From contig CANJQN010000031.1 in the NCBI GenBank assembly GCA_947476465.1, positions 1 to 45,739 on the forward strand: a DNA stretch of 45,739 bases. Reading direction: 5' to 3'. Shown piece by piece: positions 33,264 to 42,027 of this stretch (position 1 is its first letter; each line of letters opens with the position of its first letter). The stretch comes from Comamonadaceae bacterium. GTDB taxonomy: Bacteria > Pseudomonadota > Gammaproteobacteria > Burkholderiales > Burkholderiaceae_C. The notes beneath the pieces are model-generated. The model saw only the letters and a program-made list of their open reading frames with translations. It had not been told where the DNA came from and searched no databases. A program made the position numbers and the translations under genes.

Positions 33264-34775
33264 ATGACACAGCCTCTTGGCGCCGGACACCGTTCGTCTG
33301 CGTATTACTCCACACCCTCCACCGGCGGCGAGCCGGCCAAGCCCGAGTCAAAGTCGGCTCGCGTGGCCGCCTTCAACAAAGTCCCCTCCGAGGCCACCGG
33401 CCCCGTCAAAGGCTTGCCGCTCTACGTCATCCGCGCGGGCAGCCCCGGCGCCCTGGCCTTGCGCCACGCCGTGCTGGTGCATGGCAAGCTGCGCAGCCTG
33501 TGCGAGGCCTTGCGCCAAGACCCCACGGCCGATGCGGCACCGGGCTTCGCCCGGCTGGTGGGGCAACTGCGCGGCGCGCAGATCGAGGCCTTCGATCTCG
33601 ACGCCATCCTGCGGACCTTGTTCCATCCAACGAGCGGGCTCTCGCGGGAGCAGATTCGCCAGGGCACCGAAGGCATCTGCCAGGCATTGGACGGCACCGC
33701 CATGAAGCCCGACCACCGCAACGCCATCTTCGAGCGCGGCATCCTCGCCTGCGATGCGATGCCCGCCTCAAGCACGCCGGCGGCGCGGGAGATGACCCTG
33801 CGTGTGGACGATCTGGTGACAACGATTTGCACGCACGCGACCGCGCCAACGCAACTGACCGCTTCAGCCCAGGCGCTCTACCACCGCATCGCCAAACCCG
33901 ATGCGCAACTGGGCCCACACGTCACCTTGTCGGCCTGGCGCCAGATTTTCCTGTTGCTGCACCTGCATGACGCACAACTGGCGCCAGCTCTGGCCACCGC
34001 TCGTCAGTTCTTTCGCAATCAGGCATCGGTCAGTGCCGAGTTTGTGTCGACCACCTTTATCCCGGTCGCCGACCACATCAACATCAATGCGAGCGAACCC
34101 GGCGAAGCGGCGCGGTGGATCCACACGGCGATGCGTTCGATCGTCCTCGGCACCGTTTGGCCCGACTTTGGCCACCTGCGACACGCCGCAACCGGCTTCT
34201 CCATGGCGCTCATGAAGGCCCCAGGCATCGTCCAGGCGCTGGATGCACTCCTGGGCTTGGGCAAGGGTCTCACGCCCCCCGCGCTGCATTCGCTGGTCCA
34301 GTCGGTGGTCCAAACCGTGTGGAGCTGCCTTCCGGAAACGCGCAGAGAAATGCTCAGTGGCGCTTTCGAGTGCCTGGCAGCGCCAACGGTGCGCGAAGCC
34401 GACGCACTTGTGTTCTTGTCTGCCGTGCTTGTCGGCGCCAGGCATCTGGCCGACATTCACATGGTGGCCACCCGCGTAACCGACCTGGCCGGGCACGGCA
34501 GCCACACACCAGAGTTCATGGAAAAAGCTGGCTTTGTCTGGCGGGCCAGCTGGCAGGGCAAGCGCCAGGAAGCACAGGCCCATGCGGCGCTGCTGGCCGA
34601 GCTACCCAAGGCCAGCGGGAAGCTGGGCGAGGCGCTTGCCGGGTTCAAACGCGGCATGGGGACCCCCCCGAAGTCCGATGCCAAGGCCAAGGAGATGAAA
34701 TCAACTGCGCAGGTGTGGAAGGCTACGGCCGATGAGCCCGCCGATGGCCACTGGGGCCCCAAGCGCAACGGCTGA
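33264..34775 (+). CDS. Unrecognised 503-residue protein, candidate secreted protein B
   Basis: The first ~45 residues are polar and rich in Ser, Gly, Pro and Lys (HRSSAYYSTPSTGGEP...PESKS) with no Sec signal. The remainder is mainly helical, with blocks such as ALALRHAVLVHGKLRSLCEALR and FDLDAILRTLFHPTSGLSRE, and a Lys-rich tail (KSDAKAKEMKST). No family is recognised. It shares with the protein at 30011 an upstream box, an N-terminal PESKS and the overall disordered-head/helical-body build. The start ATG has no good RBS, which is unusual for this window. Confidence 0.78.
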   Translation: MTQPLGAGHRSSAYYSTPSTGGEPAKPESKSARVAAFNKVPSEATGPVKGLPLYVIRAGSPGALALRHAVLVHGKLRSLCEALRQDPTADAAPGFARLVGQLRGAQIEAFDLDAILRTLFHPTSGLSREQIRQGTEGICQALDGTAMKPDHRNAIFERGILACDAMPASSTPAAREMTLRVDDLVTTICTHATAPTQLTASAQALYHRIAKPDAQLGPHVTLSAWRQIFLLLHLHDAQLAPALATARQFFRNQASVSAEFVSTTFIPVADHININASEPGEAARWIHTAMRSIVLGTVWPDFGHLRHAATGFSMALMKAPGIVQALDALLGLGKGLTPPALHSLVQSVVQTVWSCLPETRREMLSGAFECLAAPTVREADALVFLSAVLVGARHLADIHMVATRVTDLAGHGSHTPEFMEKAGFVWRASWQGKRQEAQAHAALLAELPKASGKLGEALAGFKRGMGTPPKSDAKAKEMKSTAQVWKATADEPADGHWGPKRNG

Positions 34776-34857
34776 TCGGCCCCGTGCCGAGCACCTGCGC
34801 CTTATCCAGCTTTACATCTGAATCGTCCGCCAACCCGCATGAACACTGGCGCATATG

Positions 34858-34871
34858 CTTATCCGCATAAG
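34858..34871 (+). promoter_or_regulatory. Inverted repeat upstream of cysI
   Basis: CTTATCCGCATAAG is a 5-bp-arm inverted repeat lying 56 bp before the cysI ATG in an AT-richer promoter region. LysR-type activators such as CysB/Cbl bind AT-rich dyads of this kind ahead of cys operons, so it is a candidate activator site. No direct evidence is available. Confidence 0.35.
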
Positions 34872-34926
34872 GCGAGAACGAAAATGTAGTTTGTATCCAT
34901 ATGGGGCATCAGTACATTCGCGTCCC

Positions 34927-36723
34927 ATGTATCAGTACACCGAGTTCGACCAGCAGTTCGTCCGCGCGCGCGCGGCCCAGTACCGCGACCAGCTCGAGCG
35001 CAACCTGCGCGGCGAACTGGGTGACGATGAGTTCCGCCCGCTGAGGCTGCAAAACGGCTGGTATATCCAGCGTTATGCGCCCATGCTGCGCGTCGCCGTG
35101 CCTTACGGCGAGATCTCCAGCAGCCAACTGCGCGTGCTGGGCAAGATCGCCCGCGAATACGACCAGCCCACCGACGAGCTCTTTGCCGAGGCCCGTACCA
35201 AGCAGGACGCGCTGGGCCCGGTGCCCTTGCGCAACGGCGGCTCGGTCCACTCGCAGCTGACGGTGGGCTACGGCCACTTCACCACGCGCCAGAACGTCCA
35301 GTTCAACTGGATCCCCCTGCCCAAGAGCGCCGACGTGATGGACCTGCTGGCCAGTGTCGACATGCACGGCATTCAGACCAGCGGCAACTGCATCCGCAAC
35401 ATCACCTCCGACGAGCTGGCCGGCATTGCGCCCGACGAGATCGCCGACCCGCGTCCCTGGTGCGAAATCATGCGCCAGTGGAGCACGCTGCACCCTGAGT
35501 TCGCCTTCCTGCCGCGCAAGTTCAAGATCGCCGTGACCGGCGCCACCGAAGACCGCGCCGCCACCTACTGGCACGACGTGGGCCTGCACCTGCTCAAGAA
35601 CGCCGCTGGCGATCTGGGCTTTCGGGTGCTGGTGGGCGGCGGCATGGGCCGCACGCCCATCACGGCCACGGTGGTGCGCGAGTTTCTGCCGGCGTACGAG
35701 ATCCTCAACTACCTCGAAGCCGTGGTGCGTGTCTACAACCGCTGGGGCCGCCGCGACAACATATACAAGGCCCGCATCAAGATTCTGGTGAAGGCCGAGG
35801 GCCAGCGCTACATCGACGAGGTGGAGGCCGAATACCAGGCCATCGTCGCAGCCGACGGCGCGCCGCACACCATCACGCAAGCCGAGTTCGAGCGCGTAGC
35901 CGCCAGCTTCGTGCCGCCCACCCTTGCCGCCGCCGCTCCCACAGCCTTGCCCGAGACCGACACCGACCCGGCCTACCAGCGCTGGCTGCAGCAGAACGTC
36001 GTCGCCCACAAAGACCCGCACCTGCGCGCCGTCACCCTGAGCTTCAAGCGCCTGGGCCAGGCCCCCGGCGACGCCACCGGCGACCAGCTGGACATCGCCG
36101 CCGACCTGACCGAGCGCTTCTCGGCCGGCGAAGCCCGCGTCACGCACGACCAGAACCTGCTGCTGCCCTGGGTGCACGTCGAACAGCTGCCGGCCTTGTG
36201 GCATGCCGCGCGCGCTGCCGGACTGGCCAAGGCCAACATCGGCCTGCTGTCCGACATGATCGCCTGCCCCGGCGGCGACTATTGCTCGCTGGCCAACGCC
36301 CGCTCGCTGCCGATTGCCGAAGCCATCACCCAGCGCTATCAAGATCTGGACGAGCTACACGACATCGGCGAGATTGACCTGCACATCTCCGGCTGCATCA
36401 ACAGCTGCGGCCACCACCACAGCGGCCACATCGGCATTCTGGGCGTCGACAAGGACGGCAAAGAGTGGTACCAGATCACCCTGGGCGGCTCTGACGGCTC
36501 GCTGCTGTCGGGCAACGCCGTCGCCGGCAAGGTGGTCGGCCCCTCGTTCTCGGCCACGGAAGTGCCCGAGGTGATCGAGGCCGTGCTCAACACCTACCGC
36601 CGCGAGCGCCAGCCCGAGGGCGGCCGGCAAGAGACCTTCATGCAGACTTTGCGCCGCGTCGGTCTCGACCCCTTCAAGGCCGCCGCCAACAGCGCGCGCC
36701 TGCCAGCCAAGGAGGCGGTGTGA
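34927..36723 (+). CDS. cysI: Sulfite/nitrite reductase hemoprotein (CysI type)
   Basis: A 598-residue siroheme/4Fe-4S reductase performing six-electron reduction of sulfite to sulfide. The cluster ligands are visible as CPGGDYC (Cys447, Cys453) and SGCINSCGHHH (Cys490, Cys494); the duplicated ferredoxin-like halves start at PLRLQNGWYIQRYAPMLRVA and ARVTHDQNLLLPW. It belongs to the one-subunit ferredoxin-dependent-looking form found in beta-proteobacterial cys operons, matching the fdxA/reductase genes downstream. The ORF is open to 34855 but the ATG at 34927 gives the family start. TGATG overlap with the next gene. Confidence 0.92.
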   Translation: MYQYTEFDQQFVRARAAQYRDQLERNLRGELGDDEFRPLRLQNGWYIQRYAPMLRVAVPYGEISSSQLRVLGKIAREYDQPTDELFAEARTKQDALGPVPLRNGGSVHSQLTVGYGHFTTRQNVQFNWIPLPKSADVMDLLASVDMHGIQTSGNCIRNITSDELAGIAPDEIADPRPWCEIMRQWSTLHPEFAFLPRKFKIAVTGATEDRAATYWHDVGLHLLKNAAGDLGFRVLVGGGMGRTPITATVVREFLPAYEILNYLEAVVRVYNRWGRRDNIYKARIKILVKAEGQRYIDEVEAEYQAIVAADGAPHTITQAEFERVAASFVPPTLAAAAPTALPETDTDPAYQRWLQQNVVAHKDPHLRAVTLSFKRLGQAPGDATGDQLDIAADLTERFSAGEARVTHDQNLLLPWVHVEQLPALWHAARAAGLAKANIGLLSDMIACPGGDYCSLANARSLPIAEAITQRYQDLDELHDIGEIDLHISGCINSCGHHHSGHIGILGVDKDGKEWYQITLGGSDGSLLSGNAVAGKVVGPSFSATEVPEVIEAVLNTYRRERQPEGGRQETFMQTLRRVGLDPFKAAANSARLPAKEAV

Positions 36724-37118
36724 TGCGACAGACCCTCACCCTGATCGCTGCCAGTGAGCACAAGGCCCAGGCCGCTGCCGCCGTGAACGTGCTGGTGCTG
36801 ACCAACGACGCCGACCCGCAAGAGCCTTCACTCGAAGGCGTCGCGCGCATCGACCTGCACTTTCCCAAGTTCAGCGACGGCCGTGCCTACAGCCAGGCCT
36901 TCCTGCTGCGCCGCCGCCGCGGCTTCACTGGCGAGATCCGCGCCACCGGCGACGTACTGGTCGACCAACTGGTGCAGATGCAGCGAACGGGCTTTTCCAG
37001 CGCCGTGCTGCGTGCCGACCAGAAGCTCGATTTTGTGCAGGCCCAGTTCGAGCGTTTCCTGCGCTACTACCAGGGCGACGCTGTCGTGGCGACGCCCTTG
37101 TTCCAGGAAACTGCATGA
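36723..37118 (+). CDS. DUF934 family protein
   Basis: A 131-residue protein of the DUF934 family, conserved between sulfite reductase and cysH genes in beta- and gamma-proteobacteria. Hallmarks: IDLHFPKFSDGRAYSQAFLLRRR, GEIRATGDVLVDQL and LRYYQGD. Its conserved placement suggests an accessory role in sulfite reduction, but its biochemistry is not established. The start overlaps the cysI stop, and its own stop is overlapped by the cysH start at 37115, so the three are translationally coupled. Confidence 0.93.
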   Translation: MRQTLTLIAASEHKAQAAAAVNVLVLTNDADPQEPSLEGVARIDLHFPKFSDGRAYSQAFLLRRRRGFTGEIRATGDVLVDQLVQMQRTGFSSAVLRADQKLDFVQAQFERFLRYYQGDAVVATPLFQETA

Positions 37119-37858
37119 GCGCGGTTGAACTCAACGCCCGGCCGTCGGCGGATTTCGACGTCAAGCTGGCCGAAACCCAGGCCCTGCTGCAACGCGCCGC
37201 TGCCGAATTCGGCCCCGACATCACCCAGGCCTCCAGCCTGGGCGCCGAAGACGTGGTGATCACCCACCTGATCAACGCGCTGCAACTGGACACCCCCATC
37301 TTCGTGCTGGAAACCGGCGCCCTGCATGCGCAGACCCTGGCCCTGCTGGATCGCACACTAAGCACTTCGCGTGCCCCCGTCACCGTCTATAAGCCGGTGC
37401 AGGAGGCCGTGGTGCAGTTCGTCGCCCGCGAAGGCAAGGACGCCATGTACCGCAGCATCGAGCTGCGCAAGGCCTGCTGCGGCATCCGCAAGATGGCGCC
37501 GCTGGCCCGCGCCCTGGAAGGTAAACGCGCCTGGATCACCGGCCTGCGCCGCGAGCAATCGTCCGCCCGCGCCGAGGTGCCGCTGCAGGACAACAGCGAG
37601 TCCCGCGTGAAGTTCAACCCCCTGGCCAACTGGACCTGGGGCGAGGTGTGGCACTACATCGGCCGCAACCAGGTCGACTACAACGCCCTGCACGACGAAT
37701 TTTTCCCCAGCATCGGCTGCGAGCCCTGTACCCGTGCCATCAGCCTGGGCGAGGATTTCCGGGCGGGGCGCTGGTGGTGGGAGGACGAGGCCGCCAAGGA
37801 ATGCGGTCTGCATGTGAAGGCCCTTCGACAAGCTCAGGGCGAACGGGCTATTGCATGA
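37115..37858 (+). CDS. cysH: Assimilatory APS/PAPS reductase CysH
   Basis: A 247-residue thioredoxin-dependent reductase turning adenylylated sulfate into sulfite. Four cysteines in KACCGIRK and CEPCTR are the 4Fe-4S ligands, marking it as the APS-preferring bacterial type; the catalytic cysteine is in KECGLH near the end. After KECGLHVK the tail LRQAQGERAIA is encoded by an inserted dispersed repeat and is not part of the normal protein. The stop (TGA 37856-37858) overlaps the ATG of a 58-codon bridging ORF. Confidence 0.95.
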   Translation: MSAVELNARPSADFDVKLAETQALLQRAAAEFGPDITQASSLGAEDVVITHLINALQLDTPIFVLETGALHAQTLALLDRTLSTSRAPVTVYKPVQEAVVQFVAREGKDAMYRSIELRKACCGIRKMAPLARALEGKRAWITGLRREQSSARAEVPLQDNSESRVKFNPLANWTWGEVWHYIGRNQVDYNALHDEFFPSIGCEPCTRAISLGEDFRAGRWWWEDEAAKECGLHVKALRQAQGERAIA

Positions 37859-38020
37859 ACGCTGCAGTAAACCACCAACTGCTTGTTCAGGCCGACCGCA
37901 CCCCCGTTCGGGCTGAGCCCACCCCCGTTCGGGCTGAGCCCACCCCCGTTCGGGCTGAGCCTGTCGAAGCCCCCGCCACCGCCACCTCTTCAGCCCTTCG
38001 ACCAGCTCAGGGCGAACGGA
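37819..38020. repeat. Multi-copy palindromic repeat at the cysH/cysD junction
   Basis: One arm (37819-37846, ending AGGGCGAACGG) lies in the cysH 3' end. Then three tandem 21-bp units ACCCCCGTTCGGGCTGAGCCC lie at 37900-37920, 37921-37941 and 37942-37961 (last unit continuing TGTCGAAG), and a closing arm at about 37992-38020. The two GGGCGAACGG arms are each followed by nearly the same 15-17 bp (TATTGCATGAACGC and AATTGCATGAACGC), showing that the junction itself was duplicated. Confidence 0.9.
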
Positions 38021-38031
38021 CAATTGCATGA
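37855..38031 (+). CDS. 58-residue repeat-encoded bridging ORF between cysH and cysD
   Basis: ATG 37855 overlaps the cysH stop, and the ORF ends with a TGA (38029-38031) overlapping the cysD ATG at 38028. It begins MNAAVNHQLLVQ, close to the CysD start MNARVEPQLLTR, then reads TPVRAEP three times and ends LRPAQGERTIA like the CysH tail. I infer that the repeat insertion duplicated the cysD start, leaving an ORF that preserves ATGA coupling on both sides. A function beyond coupling is unlikely. Confidence 0.55.
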   Translation: MNAAVNHQLLVQADRTPVRAEPTPVRAEPTPVRAEPVEAPATATSSALRPAQGERTIA

Positions 38032-38960
38032 ACGCCCGCGTTGAACCCCAATTGCTCACCCGCCTGAGCAACCAGCACCTCGATTCCCTCGAAGAGGAAG
38101 CCATCTTCGTGCTGCGCGAAGTGGCCGCCGCCTTCGAGCGCCCCACCCTGCTTTTTTCTGGCGGAAAAGATTCGCTGGTGCTGCTCAAGTGCGCCGAGAA
38201 AGCCTTCGGCGAGGGCCGCATTCCCTACCCGCTGCTGATGATCGACACCGGCCACAACTTCCATGAAGTGACCGGCTTTCGCGACTTTCGCGCCCAGGAG
38301 CTCGGCGCCGAACTGATCGTGCGCAGCGTTGAAGATTCCATGAAGCGCGGCACCGTTCGCCTGGCCCACCCGGGCGAGTCGCGCAACGTGCACCAGTCGG
38401 TCACGCTGCTCGAAGCCATCGAAGAATTCCGCTTCGACGCGCTGATCGGCGGCGCCCGCCGCGACGAGGAAAAGGCCCGCGCCAAAGAGCGCATCTTCTC
38501 CCACCGCGACAGCTTCGGCCAATGGCAACCCAAGGCCCAGCGCCCCGAGCTGTGGACGCTGTTCAACACCCGCATCCAGCCCGGCGAGCACTTTCGGGTG
38601 TTCCCCATCTCCAACTGGACCGAGCTGGACGTGTGGCAATACATCGAGCGCGAGCACATCGCCCTGCCTTCGCTGTACTACGCCCACCAGCGCCAAGTGG
38701 TCGAGCGCAAGGGCCTGCTGGTGCCCGTGACCGACCTCACCCCGGCACGTGCGGGCGAACAAGTCGAAACCCGCACCGTGCGCTTTCGCACCGTGGGCGA
38801 CATCACCTGCACCTGCCCGGTGGAAAGCCCAGCGGTCAACGCGGCCCAAGTGGTCATCGAGACCCTCTCGGCCGACGTGAGCGAGCGCGGCGCCACCCGC
38901 ATGGACGACAAGACGTCCGAAGCTTCGATGGAAAAGCGCAAGAAGGACGGTTATTTCTGA
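38028..38960 (+). CDS. cysD: Sulfate adenylyltransferase small subunit CysD
   Basis: A 310-residue PP-loop ATP pyrophosphatase which, with CysN, makes APS from sulfate and ATP. LLFSGGKDSLVLL is the PP-loop; GHNFHEVTGFRD, GGARRDEEKARAKER and the C-terminal RMDDKTSEASMEKRKKDGYF are conserved. Length is standard. Its stop overlaps the CysN ATG (TGATG at 38958-38962), supporting equal subunit synthesis. Confidence 0.97.
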   Translation: MNARVEPQLLTRLSNQHLDSLEEEAIFVLREVAAAFERPTLLFSGGKDSLVLLKCAEKAFGEGRIPYPLLMIDTGHNFHEVTGFRDFRAQELGAELIVRSVEDSMKRGTVRLAHPGESRNVHQSVTLLEAIEEFRFDALIGGARRDEEKARAKERIFSHRDSFGQWQPKAQRPELWTLFNTRIQPGEHFRVFPISNWTELDVWQYIEREHIALPSLYYAHQRQVVERKGLLVPVTDLTPARAGEQVETRTVRFRTVGDITCTCPVESPAVNAAQVVIETLSADVSERGATRMDDKTSEASMEKRKKDGYF

Positions 38961-40420
38961 TGACGACCGAAGTCAACAACGTCATTCCCGTACAAGCCGT
39001 CATTCCCGCGCAAGCGGGAATCCAGGCCCAGGCCGACCCCCGCGAAGGCGGGGGAACGGCCCGTGTCGCCGGCGACACCGCGCTCCTGGATCCCCGCCTT
39101 CGCGGGGATGACAGGGGCGTGCACGTGGACAACAGGGGAGTGCACGGGGATGACAAGGCAGTCCACGACCACGCCACCGCCCTGCGCTTCATCACCTGCG
39201 GCAGCGTCGACGACGGAAAAAGCACCCTCATCGGCCGCCTGCTGGTCGACAGCCGCGCCGTGCTGCAAGACCAGTTGGCCAGCGTGTCGCGCTCAGGCGA
39301 GACCGATCTGGCGCTGCTGACCGACGGCCTGTCGGCCGAGCGCGAGCAGGGCATCACCATCGACGTGGCCTACCGCTACTTCGCCACCCCGGCGCGCAAG
39401 TTCATCATCGGCGACGCGCCCGGCCATGAGCAGTACACCCGCAACATGGTCACCGCCGCCTCCAGCGCCGACGCCGCCGTGGTGTTGGTCGACGCCACCA
39501 AGCTGCAGTGGCAAGACGCCAATCTGGATCTGTTGCCCCAGACCCGCCGCCACACGTTGCTGGTGAACCTGCTGCGCGTGCCTTCGATCATCTTCACGAT
39601 CAACAAGCTCGACGCGGTTGAAGACCCGACGCTGGCCTTCAAGCACATCAGCGGTGCGCTCGAGCGCTTCGCCCAGGCCGCCGGCGTCACCATGCTGGCC
39701 ATCATCCCGATCTCGGCGCTCAAGGGCCACAACGTGGTCGCGCAGCAGCCGCTCTGGTGCGGCTACCAGGGCCCCTCGCTGCTGCAACTGCTCGAAACGC
39801 TGGACATCACCGAACCCGACACCGCCGAGGCCTTTGCCTTTCCGGTGCAATGGGTCGAGAAGTGCCACGACTCGGCCGACACCTCCAAGGGCCGGCGCGT
39901 GTTCTGGGGCCGCGTGGCCGCCGGCCGCGTGGTGCCCGGTCAGGCCGTCAAGGTGCTGCCCAGCGGCCAGACCGCCGTGGTGGCCCAGGTTCTCAATCAC
40001 GTGCGCCAGCCGGCCAATGTGCCGGCCGGGCACAGCGCCGGCATCGTGCTCGACCGAGAGGTCGACGTCTCCCGCGGCGACTGGCTGCTGGCCCCCGAAG
40101 CGGCCCCGGCCACGCGCGAGCTGTCGGCCACCGTCGCCTGGATGGACGACGAACCCCTGGTAGCGGGCCGCGTCTACTGGGCGCTGCACGGCCACCGCTG
40201 GGTCAAGGCGCGTGTCAAGCGCGTGGTGCACCGGCTGGACATCAACACCCTGGCCGAGTCCGACGCCAACCAGCTGGAGCCCAACGCCATCGGCCACGTC
40301 GAGCTGTCCCTGCACGAGCCGCTGGCCACCCTGCCCTATCTGCGCTCGCGTGCCCTGGGCTCGCTGGTGCTGGTGGACACGGCCAGCCACCGCACCTCGG
40401 GCGCGGTGCTGGTGCGCTGA
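38960..40420 (+). CDS. cysN: Sulfate adenylyltransferase large subunit CysN with repeat-derived N-terminus
   Basis: An EF-Tu-like GTPase that drives APS synthesis with CysD. From ATG 38960 it has 486 residues: [10 protein letters not shown]-loop at 81-89, then [18 protein letters not shown] and the INKLD guanine-specificity motif, followed by beta-barrel domains. About residues 8-70 are encoded by a dispersed repeat (VIPAQAGIQ...LDPRLRGDD and degenerate copies); related proteins usually reach the P-loop within ~25-30 residues. The frame is intact, so a functional protein with a long low-complexity head is likely. No CysC domain follows. Confidence 0.93.
   Translation: MTTEVNNVIPVQAVIPAQAGIQAQADPREGGGTARVAGDTALLDPRLRGDDRGVHVDNRGVHGDDKAVHDHATALRFITCGSVDDGKSTLIGRLLVDSRAVLQDQLASVSRSGETDLALLTDGLSAEREQGITIDVAYRYFATPARKFIIGDAPGHEQYTRNMVTAASSADAAVVLVDATKLQWQDANLDLLPQTRRHTLLVNLLRVPSIIFTINKLDAVEDPTLAFKHISGALERFAQAAGVTMLAIIPISALKGHNVVAQQPLWCGYQGPSLLQLLETLDITEPDTAEAFAFPVQWVEKCHDSADTSKGRRVFWGRVAAGRVVPGQAVKVLPSGQTAVVAQVLNHVRQPANVPAGHSAGIVLDREVDVSRGDWLLAPEAAPATRELSATVAWMDDEPLVAGRVYWALHGHRWVKARVKRVVHRLDINTLAESDANQLEPNAIGHVELSLHEPLATLPYLRSRALGSLVLVDTASHRTSGAVLVR
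38983..39160. repeat. Second dispersed inverted repeat family, inserted in the cysN reading frame
   Basis: Left arm CGTCATTCCCGCGCAAGCGG (from 38998, with a partial extra copy at 38983) and right arm CCTGGATCCCCGCCTTCGCG (from 39085) are inverted around ~58 bp that contain a further small hairpin (CCCCCGCGAAGGCGGGGG). Two degenerate GGGATGAC-type copies follow up to about 39160. The insert is in frame with cysN. Confidence 0.88.
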
Positions 40421-40524
40421 GGACACGCCACCGGCCTTTCACGCACTACGAAAACGGTCGTTCCATCGGGCAAACCCGCACTCGGCCGTTAAAATCTCCC
40501 GTTTCCCCCCGGCTCTACACGCAC

Positions 40525-40854
40525 ATGACTCACGTCGTCACCGAATCCTGTATCCGCTGCAAGTACACCGACTGCGTGGACGTCTGCCCCGTGGACTGCT
40601 TCCGCGAAGGCCCGAACATGCTCGTGATCGATCCGGACGAGTGCATCGACTGCGCCGTCTGCATCCCTGAGTGCCCGGTCAATGCGATCTACGCCGAGGA
40701 AGACCTTCCCGCCGACCAGATGGCGTTCATCAAGCTCAACGTCGAGCTGGCCCGTACCGCGGGCTGGAAAAGCATCACCAAGCGCAAGCCGGCCCTGCCG
40801 GATGCCGACGAATGGAAGGACAAGACGGGGAAGATCTCCGAGCTGGTCCGTTAA
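40525..40854 (+). CDS. fdxA: 7Fe ferredoxin FdxA
   Basis: A 109-residue seven-iron ferredoxin. [20 protein letters not shown] binds the 3Fe-4S plus part of the 4Fe-4S cluster, and [13 protein letters not shown] completes the set; the C-terminal ~50-residue extension is typical of the FdxA type. It may pass electrons from the reductase encoded 6 bp downstream to sulfite reductase (inference). A GTTAAAAT stretch about 40 bp upstream could be a -10 region, giving fdxA its own promoter 104 bp after cysN. Confidence 0.96.
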   Translation: MTHVVTESCIRCKYTDCVDVCPVDCFREGPNMLVIDPDECIDCAVCIPECPVNAIYAEEDLPADQMAFIKLNVELARTAGWKSITKRKPALPDADEWKDKTGKISELVR

Positions 40855-40860
40855 GCCAAC

Positions 40861-41964
40861 ATGGAATCAAAGCTCAGCCAAGAAGTGATCAAGACCGCAG
40901 CCGAACACGACGGCCCCATCGAGACCGACGCCGTCATCATTGGCGCGGGCCCGGTCGGCCTGTTCCAGGTGTTCGAGCTCGGCCTGCTGGAGATCAAGGC
41001 CCACGTCATTGACTCGCTGGCCTACCCCGGTGGCCAGCCGATCGAGCTGTACCCCGACAAGCCCATCTACGACATTCCGGCCATACCGGTGTGCACCGGC
41101 CAGGAGCTGACCGAGGCGCTGTTAAAGCAGATCGAGCCCTTTGGCGCCATTTTCCACCTGGGCCAGACGGTCGCCACGGTGCAAAAGCAGGACGATGGCC
41201 GGTTTTTCGTCCAGACCAGCAAGGGCACGCAGTTCCTCACCAAGACCATCTTCATTGCTGCCGGCGTGGGCGCCTTCGAGCCGCGCACGCTCAAGGTCGA
41301 CGGGCTGGGGCAGTTTGACGGCTTGCAGTTGCACTACCGGGTCAAGAACCCGGCCGAGTTTGCCGGCAAGAACCTGGTGATCGTCGGCGGCGGCGACTCC
41401 GCGCTTGATTGGGCATTGAACTTCGCGGCCGAAGGCCCGAACAAGGCAGAGAGCGTCATCCTGATCCACCGCCGCGACGGCTTCAAGGCCGCCCCCGCAT
41501 CAGTGGCCAAGATGAAACAGCTGTGCGACCAATACGAGATGCAGTTCATCGTCGGCCAAGTCACCGGCTACGAGGAAAAAAACGGCAAGCTGGTGGGCGC
41601 CAAGGTCACCGGCAGCGATGGCATCACGCGCGTGGTGCCGCTGGACATGCTGCTGGTGTTCTTCGGCCTGTCGCCCAAGCTCGGCCCCATCGCCGACTGG
41701 AGCCTGGACATCGAGCGCAAGCAGCTCAAGGTGGACACCGAGAAGTTCTCCACCAACATCCCCGGCATCTTCGCGGTGGGTGACATCAACACCTACCCCG
41801 GCAAGAAAAAGCTCATTTTGTCGGGCTTCCACGAATGCGCCCTGGCCGCCTTCGGCGCCGCGCCCATCATCTTCCCCGACAAAGGCAAGATCCACCTGCA
41901 GTACACCACCACCTCAACGAAGTTGCACAAGGTGTTGGGGGTGGAGTCACCGGTGTTCGACTGA
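40861..41964 (+). CDS. Ferredoxin-NADP reductase, thioredoxin-reductase-like type
   Basis: A 367-residue FAD/NAD(P)H flavoprotein. The FAD motif is [19 protein letters not shown], the NADPH motif [16 protein letters not shown], and the late FAD loop [21 protein letters not shown]; there is no CxxC redox pair, which separates ferredoxin reductases of this type from thioredoxin reductases. The gene starts 6 bp after fdxA, so both form an electron-transfer pair, fitting the adjacent sulfite reductase operon. A strong hairpin 25 bp after the stop closes the unit. Confidence 0.94.
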   Translation: MESKLSQEVIKTAAEHDGPIETDAVIIGAGPVGLFQVFELGLLEIKAHVIDSLAYPGGQPIELYPDKPIYDIPAIPVCTGQELTEALLKQIEPFGAIFHLGQTVATVQKQDDGRFFVQTSKGTQFLTKTIFIAAGVGAFEPRTLKVDGLGQFDGLQLHYRVKNPAEFAGKNLVIVGGGDSALDWALNFAAEGPNKAESVILIHRRDGFKAAPASVAKMKQLCDQYEMQFIVGQVTGYEEKNGKLVGAKVTGSDGITRVVPLDMLLVFFGLSPKLGPIADWSLDIERKQLKVDTEKFSTNIPGIFAVGDINTYPGKKKLILSGFHECALAAFGAAPIIFPDKGKIHLQYTTTSTKLHKVLGVESPVFD

Positions 41965-41989
41965 CACCGGCCCACCGGCCGCGATCGCC

Positions 41990-42025
41990 AAGGGGGCATG
42001 CATCCGAACGGGTGCATGCCCCCTT
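41990..42025 (+). terminator. Perfect 13-bp hairpin after the reductase gene
   Basis: AAGGGGGCATGCA and TGCATGCCCCCTT pair perfectly around a 10-nt loop, 25 bp after the stop codon. The T-tract is short, so termination may be bidirectional or Rho-assisted, but position and strength support a transcription end. Confidence 0.8.
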
Positions 42026-42027
42026 GC

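Noticed and set aside
30011..34775. Type III secretion gene cluster
   Set aside because: No apparatus, chaperone or regulator gene is in the window; only the N-terminal composition and the shared upstream box hint at secretion, so it is kept as a hypothesis.
37900..37961. CRISPR array
   Set aside because: The three 21-bp units are directly adjacent without spacers, and the unit is one arm of the dispersed palindromic repeat. No cas genes are present.
38522..38959. CysN starting inside cysD
   Set aside because: The frame is open only by chance in GC-rich DNA. The ATG at 38960, overlapping the cysD stop, gives the coupled start.
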